A DNA stretch of 64,000 nucleotides from Parasponia andersonii (lineage: Eukaryota > Streptophyta > Magnoliopsida > Rosales > Cannabaceae). Made by a program: the position numbers and the translations under genes. The stretch's first letter is position 1; every line of letters begins with the position of its first letter. Location of the stretch: positions 185,603 through 249,602 of the forward strand of contig JXTB01000385.1 of NCBI GenBank assembly GCA_002914805.1. The letters are read 5' to 3'. The notes under the pieces were generated by a model, which was not told the origin of the DNA, made no database searches, and saw only the letters and a program-made list of their open reading frames with translations. Of this stretch, positions 38,596 through 51,550 are shown piece after piece.

Positions 38596-39010
38596 TGCAT
38601 CAAGATAGGAAATAAGAGAAGTCATAATTGAGGTATCTCGTCAAATTTTCATATGGCCAATACACCAAGACTTGAAAATAAGAGAAGTCAGAAAAGATTG
38701 ACAACTCTCATAAGCTTTTCATATAGCCAATACACCAAGTCTTGAAAATAAGTTAAGTCAAAAATAATTAAGACATCTCGTTAGCTTTTCACATTACCAA
38801 TGTACCAAGTCTTGAAAAGAAGAGAAGTCAAAAATAATTGACAACTCTCGTTAGCTTTTCATGTGGCCAATACACCAAGTCTTGAAATTAAGAAAGGTAA
38901 AAAATATTTAAGGTATCTTGTCATCTTTTCACATGGCCAATACACCAAGTATTGAAAATAATAGAAGTCAGATATAATTGATGCATCTCCTCAAATTTTC
39001 ACATGGCCAA
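38596..39010. repeat. 66-70-bp tandem array between the two Harbinger genes
   Basis: Six to seven units with the core ggccaatacaccaagtcttg followed by aaaataagagaagtca and ctcgttagcttttca, starting near 38601, 38667, 38733 and onward to about 39010. It occupies the divergent intergenic (promoter) region of the transposon. Confidence 0.85.
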
Positions 39011-39194
39011 TGCGTTTCATCATCTTGTCAAATTGGCTTTTTAATCTTAGAAGATAAGTTCCTTGGTTTATCATAAATAGCATATTATGATATTACTTAC
39101 ACTCCATTATTGTTTAAAAACAAATCTTCTCTATTCGTATTATCTTTAAAAAAAAAAGTAAAGATATTCACCAAACTGAGCCCTTTTTTTTACT

Positions 39195-42100
39195 TTGACA
39201 ATGACTTATAATATCGGAAGTCCATCTTTTTATGAGGCATCTTCCTCTTCAGGTGACGATAAATTATCATTGATGAGGGATATGGTAGTTACGACCCGAT
39301 TAGAAAAAAAAAACATCAGTCATGTGATTTCTAACAATAACATGGCCCTCGCTGGCTATTTCAATCGATTAATGCACCAAGTGACATATGGTGTGTCACG
39401 ACCCAAACTTCAAATCAGTAGCAGAAGAGCAATTTCACATATAGAAATTCATAATTTATTTTAAAAAATTTTACAAACTTCAATTTTTCAAAAAAACTAC
39501 AACTAGTTTTAAAACGACAACTTTTGTAGAAGTTTGTAAAAATAATCCAATATATAAATTTCCATAGTTTATGATCACCACTAGATATAGACTGTTAAAT
39601 AATATTTATAAATATACATATGTATCACTTTTATCATCAAAAGTATGTATAATAAATAATACATGCTAAATCCAAAGTATGAGCCTTCAGTATTATTACA
39701 AATCTAAAATGAAAGTTACTAGGTAGTTACGAATAACTAAATTAGTAACAATCTTCCTCTCCTAGTCACTCTACTTCAAAATTGCCCAAGTCACACTGCA
39801 TACCACCTAAGAAGGGAAAGATAAGGGGGTAAACATTCATATACTCAATTGGAATTTAATTACCTTTTTGGTATGAATACAACTTTTTAAATCTACATGG
39901 TTAGTATCTTTCTAAAATCTATTTATAAAATAAGTTTGTCAAGTGATCAAGATTAAGAGTAATCATGTAATCAAAATCAAAACCAAAGTTACCATGTTGT
40001 ACAAATCATAAATCAACTAAGTATAATTATGAGCTCTCATCTTCCCATCATGGCTCTGTAACACCTTCTAAGTAGAAGCACCCAACATCTTAACACTACT
40101 CGGAGGTATGCTAACAAATCTTACGCAGAGGCTTAGGTCTCTCACCTATTACTACAGCAACTCGCCAGCGATCTAAATACCATGATGCCAAAATAAAACT
40201 CAAGTATATGATCCTATGGTAGGTGCAATATTTCATAGAATATGTAATAACCATGCGTCAATTATATCAAGAAAATCATGCTTTAAAACTCATTTGGTAT
40301 GATTATAGTTTACAAAAAATTGGACAGCATAACGGCTATATTTTTTCAAAACTAAAATTTTAAGCTTGCATAAAAATCATACAATCCAATCCCAGAACAA
40401 TCCAACGTATCTCTACAGTTCACAACTTCACCAAATATCCAATTAAATCATTGAAATCCATGAAAATCGACAATTTAAAGAAATTGGTCATATTGCACAT
40501 TTTAATCAAAATAAGTATAAAGCTTGGTAATTGAACTCTTGCCTTGCCTTAATAGCTAAGCTATGCTATCGGCGCCTATAGAATCCCCCGTTAGTCACCT
40601 GATCGCTTGGAAGGTCGTTTCAAGATCCTGTGAGCTTACTTTGAGAGATGACTTTCTAAATGAAATCTGAAATTGAGAAACGAATATTACTAATGAATGC
40701 CTAGCTCCCAAAAATACTAGGTTAGACATATAATTCGATTAATTTGGGCTTTGGGCCAAAATCCGGCCTATGGCACATAAATTGAGGCAAAATCATGATC
40801 TTCACGTCTCAAATTTCATGCCACTTCGAAACATATTAACATTATATATCAAAACTCGTCTCTTGATCTTACTTAGTCCAATTTTGAGGCTTATAGCTTA
40901 ATTTTGGACTTAATTAGAAACTAATTATAAAAGATACAAAAATATTATTTTCTGAAAATATTTGCATAAACGCCACAAAATTCAGATATGATTTTCTCTC
41001 AATTTGCCTATCCATTTTCCACAAATCCATCACTCATCATCTTGTCTTCATTCATATAATCAATGCAAAAAGTTTCATGAACAATCGTTGAATATTATAA
41101 AAATAATCACACAAATACTACTTTTTATTATGAAAATGACACAAAAAGTTTTAAATACTTACTGGAGCTTCTTGGTCGGGAATTAGTGGTGGTGAGGGGG
41201 GGTCAACTCAGGTAGGAGGGAGCTTAGGCTTATTTTTCAAAGCGGTGAAATGCCAGATTTTAGCCGTGAAATATCTCTATTTCTCAGTTACCAACAACTG
41301 GCAGCACGACCAGAGGACTTGGCGCTGGTTCATGTGACTATGGGGAGTCAGGTCTAGGGGCTGGCAGTCGTCACTGGCGGCAGGAGTTGGCTGGATCACG
41401 AGCTACACAGTGAAGGGCAAGAAGAAGAAGAAGAAGATAAAGAGGGAATAGTGAAATAAAGAGGGGAAGTTTGGGATTTAGGGAATCATATGGGGGTTTT
41501 GCGACACTTGGCAGACATGGGCTGAGCAAATTGAGTTTTTAAAATTATATTATGGCCTAAGCTTTGAATTCTTCTTTCAATTTAGTTCTTAAAATTTTGA
41601 AATTAACCCCAACTTCAAGAATTTATCTCACTTATACTCGTCATTCGAATTTTTTTTTAATTTCTAGCTATTTTGTTAATTAATTTTTTCCTTAAATTTA
41701 TGAAAAGACCATAATACCCTTAGTAAAAATCAAGGTTTTTACGTGGTGGGTTGATTCCAGGTCATGTAGTGATCCATTGTGATCAAGAAATCGTGGATCA
41801 TAATTTGTTCAATGACTATTTTGCTGGAAATCCACGCTACACTAATGCCATGTCTCAAAGACGATATCAAATGTCTCAAAGTTTATTCTTGCGTATTGTT
41901 GATGCAGTCAAAGATCATAATAACTACTTCGAACAACGAAGTGATGGACTTGGTAGACTTGGATTATCAACTATACAGAAAGTGATAGCCATGTTCTGGA
42001 TGTTGACTTGTGGTCTACCAATGAGTGCTATAGATAAGTACATAAAAAAAGTGCAATTGAAAGTATGAAGAGAATTTACTATGCTATTGTGAAAATTTCT

Positions 42101-42881
42101 ATAGAGGGGTATCTAAGAACATTTACTGCTAATGATGTTGTTAGGTTACTCCATATTGGTCAACAACGTGGCTTTCTCAGAATGTTGGGAAGTCTAGATT
42201 GTATATATTAGAAGTGGAAAAATTGTCTAACAACATGGGTTAGATAATACGCAGGTCGTAATACGTCACCAACTATTATTCTCAAAGCAGTAACAAATTA
42301 TGATCTTGGGATATAGCATGCATATTTTGGTATGCCTAGTAGCAATAATGATATCAATGTATTAGAATCATCCAATCTTTTTCCTAATCTAGCTCAAAGT
42401 GTAGCTCATCATACTTATTATATTATTCAAGAAAAGGAATACAACATAGGTTATTATTTAGTGATAGTATATACCCAAAATGATTTACTGTTGTGCAAAC
42501 TATTCACCAACTTCAAGGTCAAAAGAAAAATATTTTGCCATGAGATGAGAAGCATGTAGAAAAGACGTAGAACGTGCCTTTGAAGTTCTCTAATCACGAT
42601 TCACAATTATGGTAGGACTAACACATTTTTGGAGAAAAACTGTGTTACATGACATAATGTCTGCATACATTATTATACACAATATGATAATCGAAGATGA
42701 ATGTGATCCTTATGCACCAATTCAAGATGTAAGAGAAGTGCCATCTCTTGAAATAGTTGTTGATGAAAATACAAGATTTCATCAATTTATGGCTCGATAT
42801 AGACAAATAAGGGATAAAGATGCTCACATTGTGCTTCGTAATTCATTAATTGATTATTTGTGGGAGGAGTATACTAACTAA
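39195..42881 (+). pseudogene. PIF/Harbinger transposase, split by an LTR
   Basis: Starts at 39195 (MTMTYNIGS...). The N-terminal part runs to NRLMHQVTYG, where the LTR lies (39394-41743), and the reading resumes at about 41749 with IPGHVVIHCDQE..DHNLFNDYF. Next come the helix-rich region and LFLRIVDAVKDH. The DDE-type catalytic parts are recognisable: MLGSLDC near 42183 (first Asp), PSSNNDINVLESS near 42333-42375 (second Asp), CRKDVERAF near 42553-42580 (Glu), then the C-terminal block 42609-42881 ending IDYLWEEYTN. Stop codons after 42066 and near 42210 and frame changes near 42450-42610 break it, so it is inactive independently of the LTR. Frames reading past 39393 belong to the LTR. Confidence 0.85.
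39394..41743 (-). mobile_element. Solo LTR (element C) inserted in the Harbinger transposase
   Basis: The + strand begins TGTCACGACCC, and the element is flanked by a perfect 5-bp target repeat TGGTG (39389-39393 and 41744-41748). It is related to elements A, B and D (shared gggtcgtgaca edge, gttagacatata and tttggccttgc/ttgag-type blocks). No gag or pol is present, so it is a solo LTR of about 2.35 kb. The perfect target repeat points to a relatively recent insertion. Fossil. Confidence 0.85.
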
Positions 42882-44285
42882 GAAGGTTAGACGACATCAA
42901 TGTATATTTTTCACAGCTATGGTTATGTTTAATTATTTAATGTAATGTTTTGATTCACCAATACTTTTGTTAATGTAAACTCATTTTTAAATAATTTATT
43001 AATAGTAAATAGGTCATTTTAATTAATAAAATATAATTTATTAATTTATTAGTTTCTTTATGTTTGTTAAATAATAAAACATATTCTTGTATCAATACGT
43101 GAACTATTGTATGTGAAAATAATTTGTAAAATATCTAAATAATAGGGAGTTAAGGAAAAAGTTATGTAAAAATTAGATAAAAAGAAATATACACAGAATA
43201 TTCCTTTTAGTGCTAGAAATGGAGTAATGAATTGGAAAGGAAATTACTATTTGATGTGTTATTTGCACTATTTTGGTGTAAACTGGTGTAAATGTCATAT
43301 CATTTTAGTGTTATGGGTTGAAGATGGCCTAAGGTCATTGTTAAACATACCACTATAGGAGTTCATATACTTTGAGTAAGTAGCAATCTTAAAGTGACTT
43401 TTATAATAACTTTTTACTACATGGACAAAGAATCCTAGGGATTGCATGATTCACATCTTCATTTTCTCTAAGCATGACACCAACTATGATAGACTTTATC
43501 TTCGTAAATTATGCAATGTTTACATTAAATTTCTTCTACTTTTGATTATGAAAGATCCGTATATAGAAGGAGAAAAATAATGAAAATAAACAAAATATGC
43601 ATAAATCTAGAATCTAGTATGATAAACTTACATAAGTATAAATCAATAGAAATAAGCCCCTCACACAAATGGAAGGATAACTGAAAGAAAAACAAAAAAC
43701 TAGATAAGTCCTACTGGAGAGAAAAAAATTGAAGTGGAAGAAAATAAGCTTTTAAGTCAGATATGGGCTAGAAGTTATGAGCAACTTGCTGAATTTTTTA
43801 AGTCATTAAAATGAGTGTATGTTTTTTTTATTATATTATATTTAAAACATGTGTGAATATATCAGTTGATAAATTTGATTTACTAAACTATTTTACATAC
43901 ATTCACTCCATTTTCTTCAAAGAAAGAGATTGAATATACAGAAAGAAAGAAAAATTATGTATATTACTAGTGAAAACTAAACTTTAATAAGCTCTTAAAT
44001 ATTTATGTATCTCTGTTTTTATTATAATGTATATAAGTTTTGTTCAATTAATGAGATTTCTCTCTCAAAAAAAATAAGAAGACTAAAATCTCCTAAAAAA
44101 GTTGTATTGAGTTTAATTTCTCTTAGAAAATATTCTTTTTTAGGGTTTAGTTTTATGTCTTGGTGTCAATAGTCCTATTTTTCTCTTTTATTGTTTTTTC
44201 AGACAATTTTAGCTTTTTTTAATTAGTGGAGAATTTTTGTTTTTGTTTTTTTTAAGTGAATAAGTGGAGAAGTTTGTTTAAGAAT
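42562..44285 (+). repeat. Segmental duplication, copy 1 (about 1.7 kb)
   Basis: Matches 49657-51365 in the same orientation throughout, from gacgtagaa in the transposase 3' end, through the Harbinger right terminus at 43329, and on through about 950 bp of flank ending gaataagtgg(a/g)gaagtttgttta. Because homology crosses the transposon end, this is a duplication of genomic DNA, not a second transposition. Confidence 0.88.
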
Positions 44286-44293
44286 AAAAAACA

Positions 44294-46723
44294 TGTAAAA
44301 TCTGATAAGTTGCAAGGGTATTTTTGACTTTTTAGAGCAAATGACATTGTTGTAAATATTGATTTTTAGAATAAAATAAAGAAAATATCTGAATAAATTA
44401 ATAATTGCTATGGTGGCCAATTTTTGCATAAATACCCCTTAGAAACTCTCAATTCTCTCAAGGAAGGGCTTGAGAAAGAGAGAAGAAAAGAGAAAACTGA
44501 CGAATCTAGAAAGCTCTGCCGCACTGACATTGCCACCCCTCTCGGCCCATGCACTGGCCTACATCGAAGATCCGCCAAAGACGAAGCTAATGCCACCGGT
44601 CCTGCCTTATTTCGACGTTGAACAAAGTCGTATTGGCCTTGCGAAAATTTCGTCTCTAGGGAGGTTTTTTTGGCCACCGGCATGACGTCTGATCTCTGTT
44701 TTCGATACCTCCAGCGTTTGTGGTCTTCTTTCGTCGTCGCCGACAACCTCCAAGTAGTTGCATGTCAAAATTCATCTCTAGTAAGTTTTTACCACTTTTA
44801 CCGTTTTTACCAACTATGTAAAAAGTGATATTTTTGTATATTTTTAATTAAGTAATTATTTTTACTCAAGGTAAATATATGAGGTGAAAAAGGGTTATAA
44901 ATTTTGAGTAATTATGGTTGGTAAAAGTAAAAATAGTATCCGATAGTGCGGTAATTTTTAAATAGAAAAATAGTATTTTTCTAATTTAGATCAAAAAGTG
45001 ATACTTCTGCAAAACTAAATAGTATTGGACTAGAGTTTGCTACTATTCAGATATAGGCTTTGGGTTGAGATTAGAAAGTTGTTACTTTCTAAATTATTAT
45101 TGCAAAAATGACATTTTTTTTTACAAATAATTAGTGAATTTGACACTTTTTCAAATATTTTCGAAAGTGATATTTTTATAAAATAATTTTGTGATAATGA
45201 TAATTTCTGAAATATTTCAAAAAAATGATTTTTTTTTAAATAGTGAGCAAAAATGATATTTTTCAAATTAATTCCAAAAAGAGATATTTTTGTAATTCTC
45301 GGATTTAGAGCTCGTTTAAAGCTCAAGATCTCAAATTTAATTCTAATTTTAAATTTGAGTTTAGTGAGGTCAAAAAACGAATTTTGATATATAATATCGC
45401 TATGTTTCAAATTCTGAGACTCGTGAATAGTATCATTTTGTGTGTCATAGGGCGAGTCCCACATCAGGACCCGCTTTTAGCAAAATATATGTCTGATCTA
45501 GTATTTTTGGGTGCTCTGAATTCAGTGGTGACTGCCGTGTGTCCATTTGAAACTCCAATGGAAAAGTTACTTTTTCAAGTGAGCTTACCGGAATCCCGAA
45601 GCGACTGTTTGAACATTCAAATGACCAACAAGAGTTTCTTTGAGCATCTTTAGTTTGGTATAGCTACCATATTGAGGTAAGAGTTCAATTACCTAATTTT
45701 ATATCTGTTTTGAGTTATAATAGAATTAAAACTTATTTATGAAAAATTGTGATTTCACGATGGTTTGATAAATTATTGAAAATTATTGAATTATATTGGG
45801 ATTGGATTGTGTAGATTATTTTACATATTTTTATATTGTGATTATAGGGTAAAATAGCGGTATGCATCCCGCGTTACAGTAAATCCTAGAATAATGCCAA
45901 GATAGATTTTAAAACATGATTTGATTCATGGATGCATAATTATTGTGAATTGTTATATGTTGTACGTACCATAGGATCACTTGAGTTCTATTATTGTATC
46001 ATAGTAGTTTAGATCGCTGGCTAGTTGCTGTAGTACTAGGTGAATGACCTAGGCCCCTGTATAGGTTTTTGGCTGACGCACCTACGGGTAGTATCATGAT
46101 GTTGGGTATCTTTGCTGCAGAGATATTGCAGGGCTATGATGGGAGGATGAAAGCTCACTCATATACATGATTGATTTATGATTTGTACAATTCTGTGGAT
46201 TTGATTTTGGTTTTGAATACATAATTATTCTGAATACTAATTGTTTTATAAACTTGGTTTATAAATGGATTTTGGAAAAGATATTAACCATGTAGGTTTG
46301 GTAAAATTACATCCATTCAAAAAGGTAATTGAATTTCTACTGAACATGTGAATATTCACCCCCCTTACTTCTTCCACTTTCAGGTGTATGTCTAATTAAG
46401 ATAGTAATCTTGGTGATCCGATGAGTTGCATAGCTTGTACAGACAGTACTACTCTAAATCTCTAGTGAGTGTTCGTACTTTACTATTCTTCTTTCCTTGT
46501 TCAGTTATTTAGCCAAGATTAGTAAGTGAATGTATGAGGATGATTTTGTTGTTAAATTGAGTATTTAAAACAATAAGTGATTTTATGTCACATATTTTAG
46601 ACATTGAACAAAATATTTTAGTTAAACTCAATTTATCAAAGTTTATGACTTCTCAACAAGTTCTAAAAGATATTTTCACTTAAAATTACTAAAAGTCACG
46701 GCTTTGGATTTTCGGTCGTGATA
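44294..46723 (+). mobile_element. LTR-like element D
   Basis: Starts TGTAAAATCTG right at the end of the duplicated segment and ends near ggtcgtgata (46723). It contains the same ordered blocks as element C in opposite orientation (catatgtctgatctag, gcatagcttgtac-type tail, gattttcggtcgtga). Frames at 44408-44746, 44424-44685, 45030-45464 and 45384-45653 lie in it and are not host genes. No convincing target repeat. Fossil solo LTR or fragment. Confidence 0.6.
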
Positions 46724-49656
46724 GAAATAACATCAAAACTTTAGACTTCATATCCGTCTGGGATCTTGCCTGTGAGATTTTATTGTATAAAAAGGATTTT
46801 TGAAAGTGTTTAACACATACCTCATATATCACTTAGGAATTAGCTAAATATGTTGTCTTTACTCTGATCCATCTTGAATCTTTCATTCATCCCCCTAGAG
46901 TAAAGCTCTATTATCTTTGGGATGGTTATATTCTAGAAATTCTAGTCTCAAAGTTGTTGAGGTTGACATGAGACTAGTGGATTTTGATTCTATCAAAAAT
47001 CTCTCATTCAGAAGGACATTCATTCTTATACTCCTCTGTCCATTACGGTGATAAGCTATATGAATCTCGTAGGTTCTAAAATAGCAATTCAGTGTATTAT
47101 ATCTTGATTGTCTTGAGTTGACTTCATTTGTATAAATGGGATTGTTATATTAATCCATTAATTTTGGTTTACCTTTATTTACTTAGTAGTAAATGGTGGT
47201 AATGCTTGTGTTGAGATGTTTAAATTGATTATACTGTTGGCATGACATATTGTTTGCAGATTGACAAATTGATATGATATGTTGAGTTTGCTTAAAGGTA
47301 ATATTGTAAGGTTGGCTAGACATTAATTGTGTATTGGTAGAATAAATGATTTAATTTCATTTGATATTATTTGGTTATTCGATCTTGTTTAAATTAACAA
47401 ATTATTATACGTTTCATAAAAAGTCGTTTAAGTGAAGTAATTTATTTTTCCTAGTTGGTGGTTGTATGCCTAGTTTATTGTTCTTCCAAGGTAAAGCTTT
47501 TGGAATTGGAAAGATTTTTCACGATTAATGGACTGAGAAAATTTTCAATAAGTAAAAAATAAATTTGTGCCCCTAGATATAGTTTTCGTTCGAACTTATA
47601 TTTTCTCTCTGTATGTATTGGTCTTGTAACTCTGGGATTAGAAATAGTTTGATTATTAGTAATTTAATCAAATAACTATTAATGGAATTGGAATTGGAAA
47701 GATTTTTCACGATTAATAGACTGAGAAAATTTTCAATAAGTGAAAAATAAATTTGTGCACCTATATATGGTTTTCGTTCGAACTTATATTTTCTCTCTAT
47801 ATATATTGGTCTTGTAACTCTGGGGTTAGAAATAGTTTGGTTATTAGTAATTTAATCAAATTTAGAACTTTCTTACATGGTTTTGGTGACTTTTTAAAAC
47901 CTTCAAATTGATTTGCATGGTTTAAAATAGAGTAGGTTGTTATGTTTGATGAATTGCAAATTCTTATTTTCAAACGAACCATGGATATTTTAAACTTAAG
48001 TATTAGTTAGGCAAAGATAATTCACTTTCTCAAAAGATGTATAATTTTAAGAACTTATGGTTATTTGAAATTGGATTTTGTAAAACCACACTATTATAAA
48101 GTTTGAAGCTTTGTGTATATAAAATTTAATTATGGTATTAAATTGATCCTAATCTATGTTTGATAGTGCTACTTGGAGAATCCTTTAAGACCAAGAAAAA
48201 TTTTTACAAATTCAAAAATTCCAGTATCTTTCTAGATTTAAATGTGATAGATATTTTTGTACTTGACATAGAAATTAAAATATACTTTCATATGTTTACC
48301 TATAAGTTAACTTGGAACTAAACTTTGGAATGTTTATAGAAAATTTATGTGATAAATTGAGAAACAAGTTTGATTTTTCAGAAAAGTTTTGGAATGAATT
48401 AATGCAGCATAAGTATAAATTTTTTTTTGGAAAAAAAATTGTGTGTATTTGAGATATTATATATAACATCTTGATTGCGTGAATTTAGCAAAGTAGAAAC
48501 ATGATAATAGAATTTGGTCTGCAATCATGTGTGAATAAAAAGGATATTAGATTTTGAATACTAGTTTAGAAATTTTGTAAAACCTTATTATTATATCTTG
48601 GCATGTCGTGTTATTGAATATGATTATTTTACTAAACTTCCACTTAAACATGTGATATATTTTAATAATATATATATGATATTAGTGATCTCTGAATTGT
48701 TAAATGTTTGTTAAGTAATAAATAATGTTTCATTGGTTAAGTCAAGTTGGGTTGACCTCCTTTTGGAAGTTTCAATTGAATAATAGAGAACTTGCATGAT
48801 TAATTTAATTTGGCATCTTAAGCATTGAGAACTCCTAGTATTGGAGACTTGGAATGATTTCTCATTTGGGTTTTAAATAGAATAAATTTATTTTGAATAC
48901 CTAAGTATTGAAGAGACTTAGGTGGTACATACTAATGCATGATATTTTTATTAGAACTTTTAAATTCATGGAATTAGCTTTTCAACTGAATACAAACTAC
49001 GAATTAGTATGTCTAGTTTGGTGTTTAATATAATTTGAGTCATACAAATTAATGTATAGTATTTCCTTTGAGAATATGACCTACGTTATTTAAAAAAAAT
49101 CTTGAGATTAAAAATATTTAAAGTTAGTTGGTTATATAAAAAAGTTATTTTCTAGAAACATGCTAGACAAGTTGGGTACGGCTTTCAAGGTATATGTATA
49201 TATATATGTTACTATTTACTTAGATAAAAAAGTTTAACAATGACACACTCTATTATTTTTTTGAAATATTTTATAAAGTCTTTATCTTAAAAGTGTATTT
49301 CAAAACTATTTTTAATGAAATTGTTAGAGTGAGGTGACATCAAAGATATAAAACGTAAAGATAGCCTTACTAAAGTAAGTCATACCTAGAATTTTTTATA
49401 AATGAAGAATTGCAGAAATGTGTTTGCATATGTTATATGCCAATTAAAAGAATGTACTTTTAAATTTCTTGGATATATTAGAAATGTTCGAAGACTTTTG
49501 AAAAAATTTAGGGTTTTAAGAAATCATGTTAACTGTAAAAAAAAAAAAAAAAAGGAGAGATTTGACAAAGTCTATTGTGAGTGAAAATTGAAGTTATTAA
49601 TATTTAGTTGAGTTTATGACTCGTTACTTGATTTGTGTTGAAGTTATTAATGTATG
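46724..49656. other. Gene-free stretch with a 188-bp tandem duplication
   Basis: At 47502-47862 two direct copies (period about 188 bp) share ggaattggaaagatttttca, ttttcgttcgaacttatatt and ggtcttgtaactctggg. The rest is AT-rich DNA with no recognised gene. Frames at 47797-47982 and 49402-49584 have no family signature. Confidence 0.6.
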
Positions 49657-49984
49657 CAGACGTAGAATATACCTTTGGAGTTCTCCGATCACGATTCACA
49701 ATTATGGCAAGACTAACACGTTTTTGAGAAAAAGTGTATTACATGACATAATGTTTGCATACATTATTCTACACAATATGATAATCGAGGTTGAATGTGA
49801 TATTTATGCGCCAATTCAAGATGTAAGAGAAGTGTCATCTCTTGAAATAGTTGTTGATGAAAATACAAGATTTCATCACTTTGTGGCTCGATACAGACAA
49901 ATAAGGGATAAAAATGCTCATATTATGCTTCGTAATTCATTAATTGATCATTTGTGGGAGGAGTATACTAATTCAGCTGATTAG
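49657..49984 (+). pseudogene. Harbinger transposase C-terminal fragment
   Basis: About 110 residues equivalent to the end of the transposase at 42562-42881, including LHDIM, LHNMIIE, APIQDVREV and IDHLWEEYTN. It has no start or catalytic Asp residues, being only the duplicated 3' part, and cannot encode a working enzyme. Confidence 0.85.
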
Positions 49985-51365
49985 ATGACATCAATGTATA
50001 TTTTCCACAGCTATATTTATGTTTAATTATTTAATGTAGTGTTTTGGCTCACCAATACTTTTGTTAATGTAAACTCATTTTTAAATAATTTATTAATAGT
50101 AAATGGGCCATTTTAGTTAATAAATTATAATTTATTAGTTTCTTTATGGTTGTTAAATAATAAAACATATTCTTGTATCAATACATGAACTATTATATGT
50201 GGGCAGAATTTTTAAAATATCTAAATAATAGGAAGTTAGGGAAAAAGTTGTATAAAAAGTAAATAAAAAAGAATATACATAGAATATTCTTTTTTAGTGC
50301 TAGAAATGGAGTAATAGGTTGAAGATGAAATTACTGCTTGATGTGTTATTTATACCATTTTAGTATAAACTAGTGTAAATGTCATATTATTTTGATATTA
50401 TGGATTGGAGATGGCCTAAGATCATTATTAAACATACCATTATAGAAGTTCACTATACCTAGAGCAAGTAGCAATCTTAGAGTGACTTTTACAATAACTT
50501 TTTACTTCGTGGACAAATAATCCTAGAGATTGCACACGATTCATATCTTCATTTTCTCCAAGCATGACACCAACCATGATAGATTTATCTTTGAAAATTA
50601 TGCAACGTTTATATTAAATTTCTTCTACTTTCGATTATGAAAGATTCGTATACAGAAGAAAAAAATAAAGAAAAATAATAAAAATAAACAAAATATGCAT
50701 AAGTCTAGAATCTAGTATGATTAAACTTACATAAGCATAAATTAATGGAAACAAGCCCTTTACACAAATGGAAGGATAATTGAAAGAAAAACAAAAGCCA
50801 AATAAAAAAATGAATTTGGAAGAAAATGATCTTTTAAGTGAGATATGAGCTAGAAGTTACGAGCAACTTGCCGATTTTTTTAAGTCATTAAAATGGATGT
50901 ATATATTTTTTTATTATATTATATCTAAAACATGTGTGAATATATCACTTGATATATTTTATTTACCAAACTAATTTACATACATTCGCTCCAATTTCTG
51001 TAAAGAAAGAGACCGAATATATAGAAAGAAAGAAAAATTATGAATATTACTGGTAAAAACTGAAGTTTAATAAGCCCTTAAATATTCATGTGTCTGCGTT
51101 TTTGTTATAATGTACATAAGTTTTGTTCAATTAATGAGATTTCTCTCTAAAAAAAGACTAACATATCCTAAAAAAGTGGTATTGAGTCTAATTTCTCTTA
51201 GAAAATGTTCTTTTTTAATGTTTAGTTTTATGTCTTTGGTGTCAATAGCCCTAATTTTTCTCTTTTATTGTTTTTTTTCAGATAATTTTAGTTTTTTTTT
51301 TAATAAGTGGGGAATTTTTTTTTTGGTTTCTTTTTTAAGTGAATAAGTGGGGAAGTTTGTTTAGT
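49657..51365 (+). repeat. Segmental duplication, copy 2
   Basis: Second copy of 42562-44285, about 7.1 kb downstream, direct orientation. It carries the end of the Harbinger transposase (49657-49984: RKSVLHDIMFAYIILHNMIIE ... HLWEEYTNSAD), the right terminal repeat near 50401-50415, and the same flank. The left Harbinger end and N-terminal parts are absent. Confidence 0.87.
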
Positions 51366-51550
51366 AACAAGATATAGTTAAACAATTCAAAAATTATAAT
51401 ACAAAATGATCAGGTTAGTCAGTCAACACCAGAGAAAAGATTTACTTTTAACGGATTTGTTTTCAAATCTCGAGGCAAAGGTATGAGATTGTATATGCAT
51501 GTGATCCGATAACTAGGATATTGTTTTGAAAAAAAAAATATATATATATC

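Larger units (their letters stand above)
36942..43329 (+). mobile_element. PIF/Harbinger DNA transposon with defined ends
   Basis: Terminal inverted repeats GAGCCTCTCCAACTC (left) and GGCCATCTTCAACCC (right, reverse complement) agree at 10 of 15 positions. Each end is bordered by the 3-bp target repeat TAA (36939-36941 and 43330-43332), the size typical of this superfamily. Inside are two divergent genes: a Myb/NAM-like ORF1 on the minus strand and a transposase on the plus strand, separated by a 66-bp tandem array. A 2,350-bp LTR (39394-41743) is inserted in the transposase; without it the element would be about 4.0 kb. The left end carries a 30-bp tandem duplication (36950-37009), and two 25-bp repeats abut the left target site (36891-36940). 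Confidence 0.88.

Noticed and set aside
39195-39464. Transposase N-terminal frame read past 39393
   Set aside because: The residues after HQVTYG come from the inserted LTR, not from the transposase.
45030-45464. 144-residue minus-strand open frame
   Set aside because: Repetitive Phe/Lys/Ile product of AT-rich sequence within element D, with no domain.
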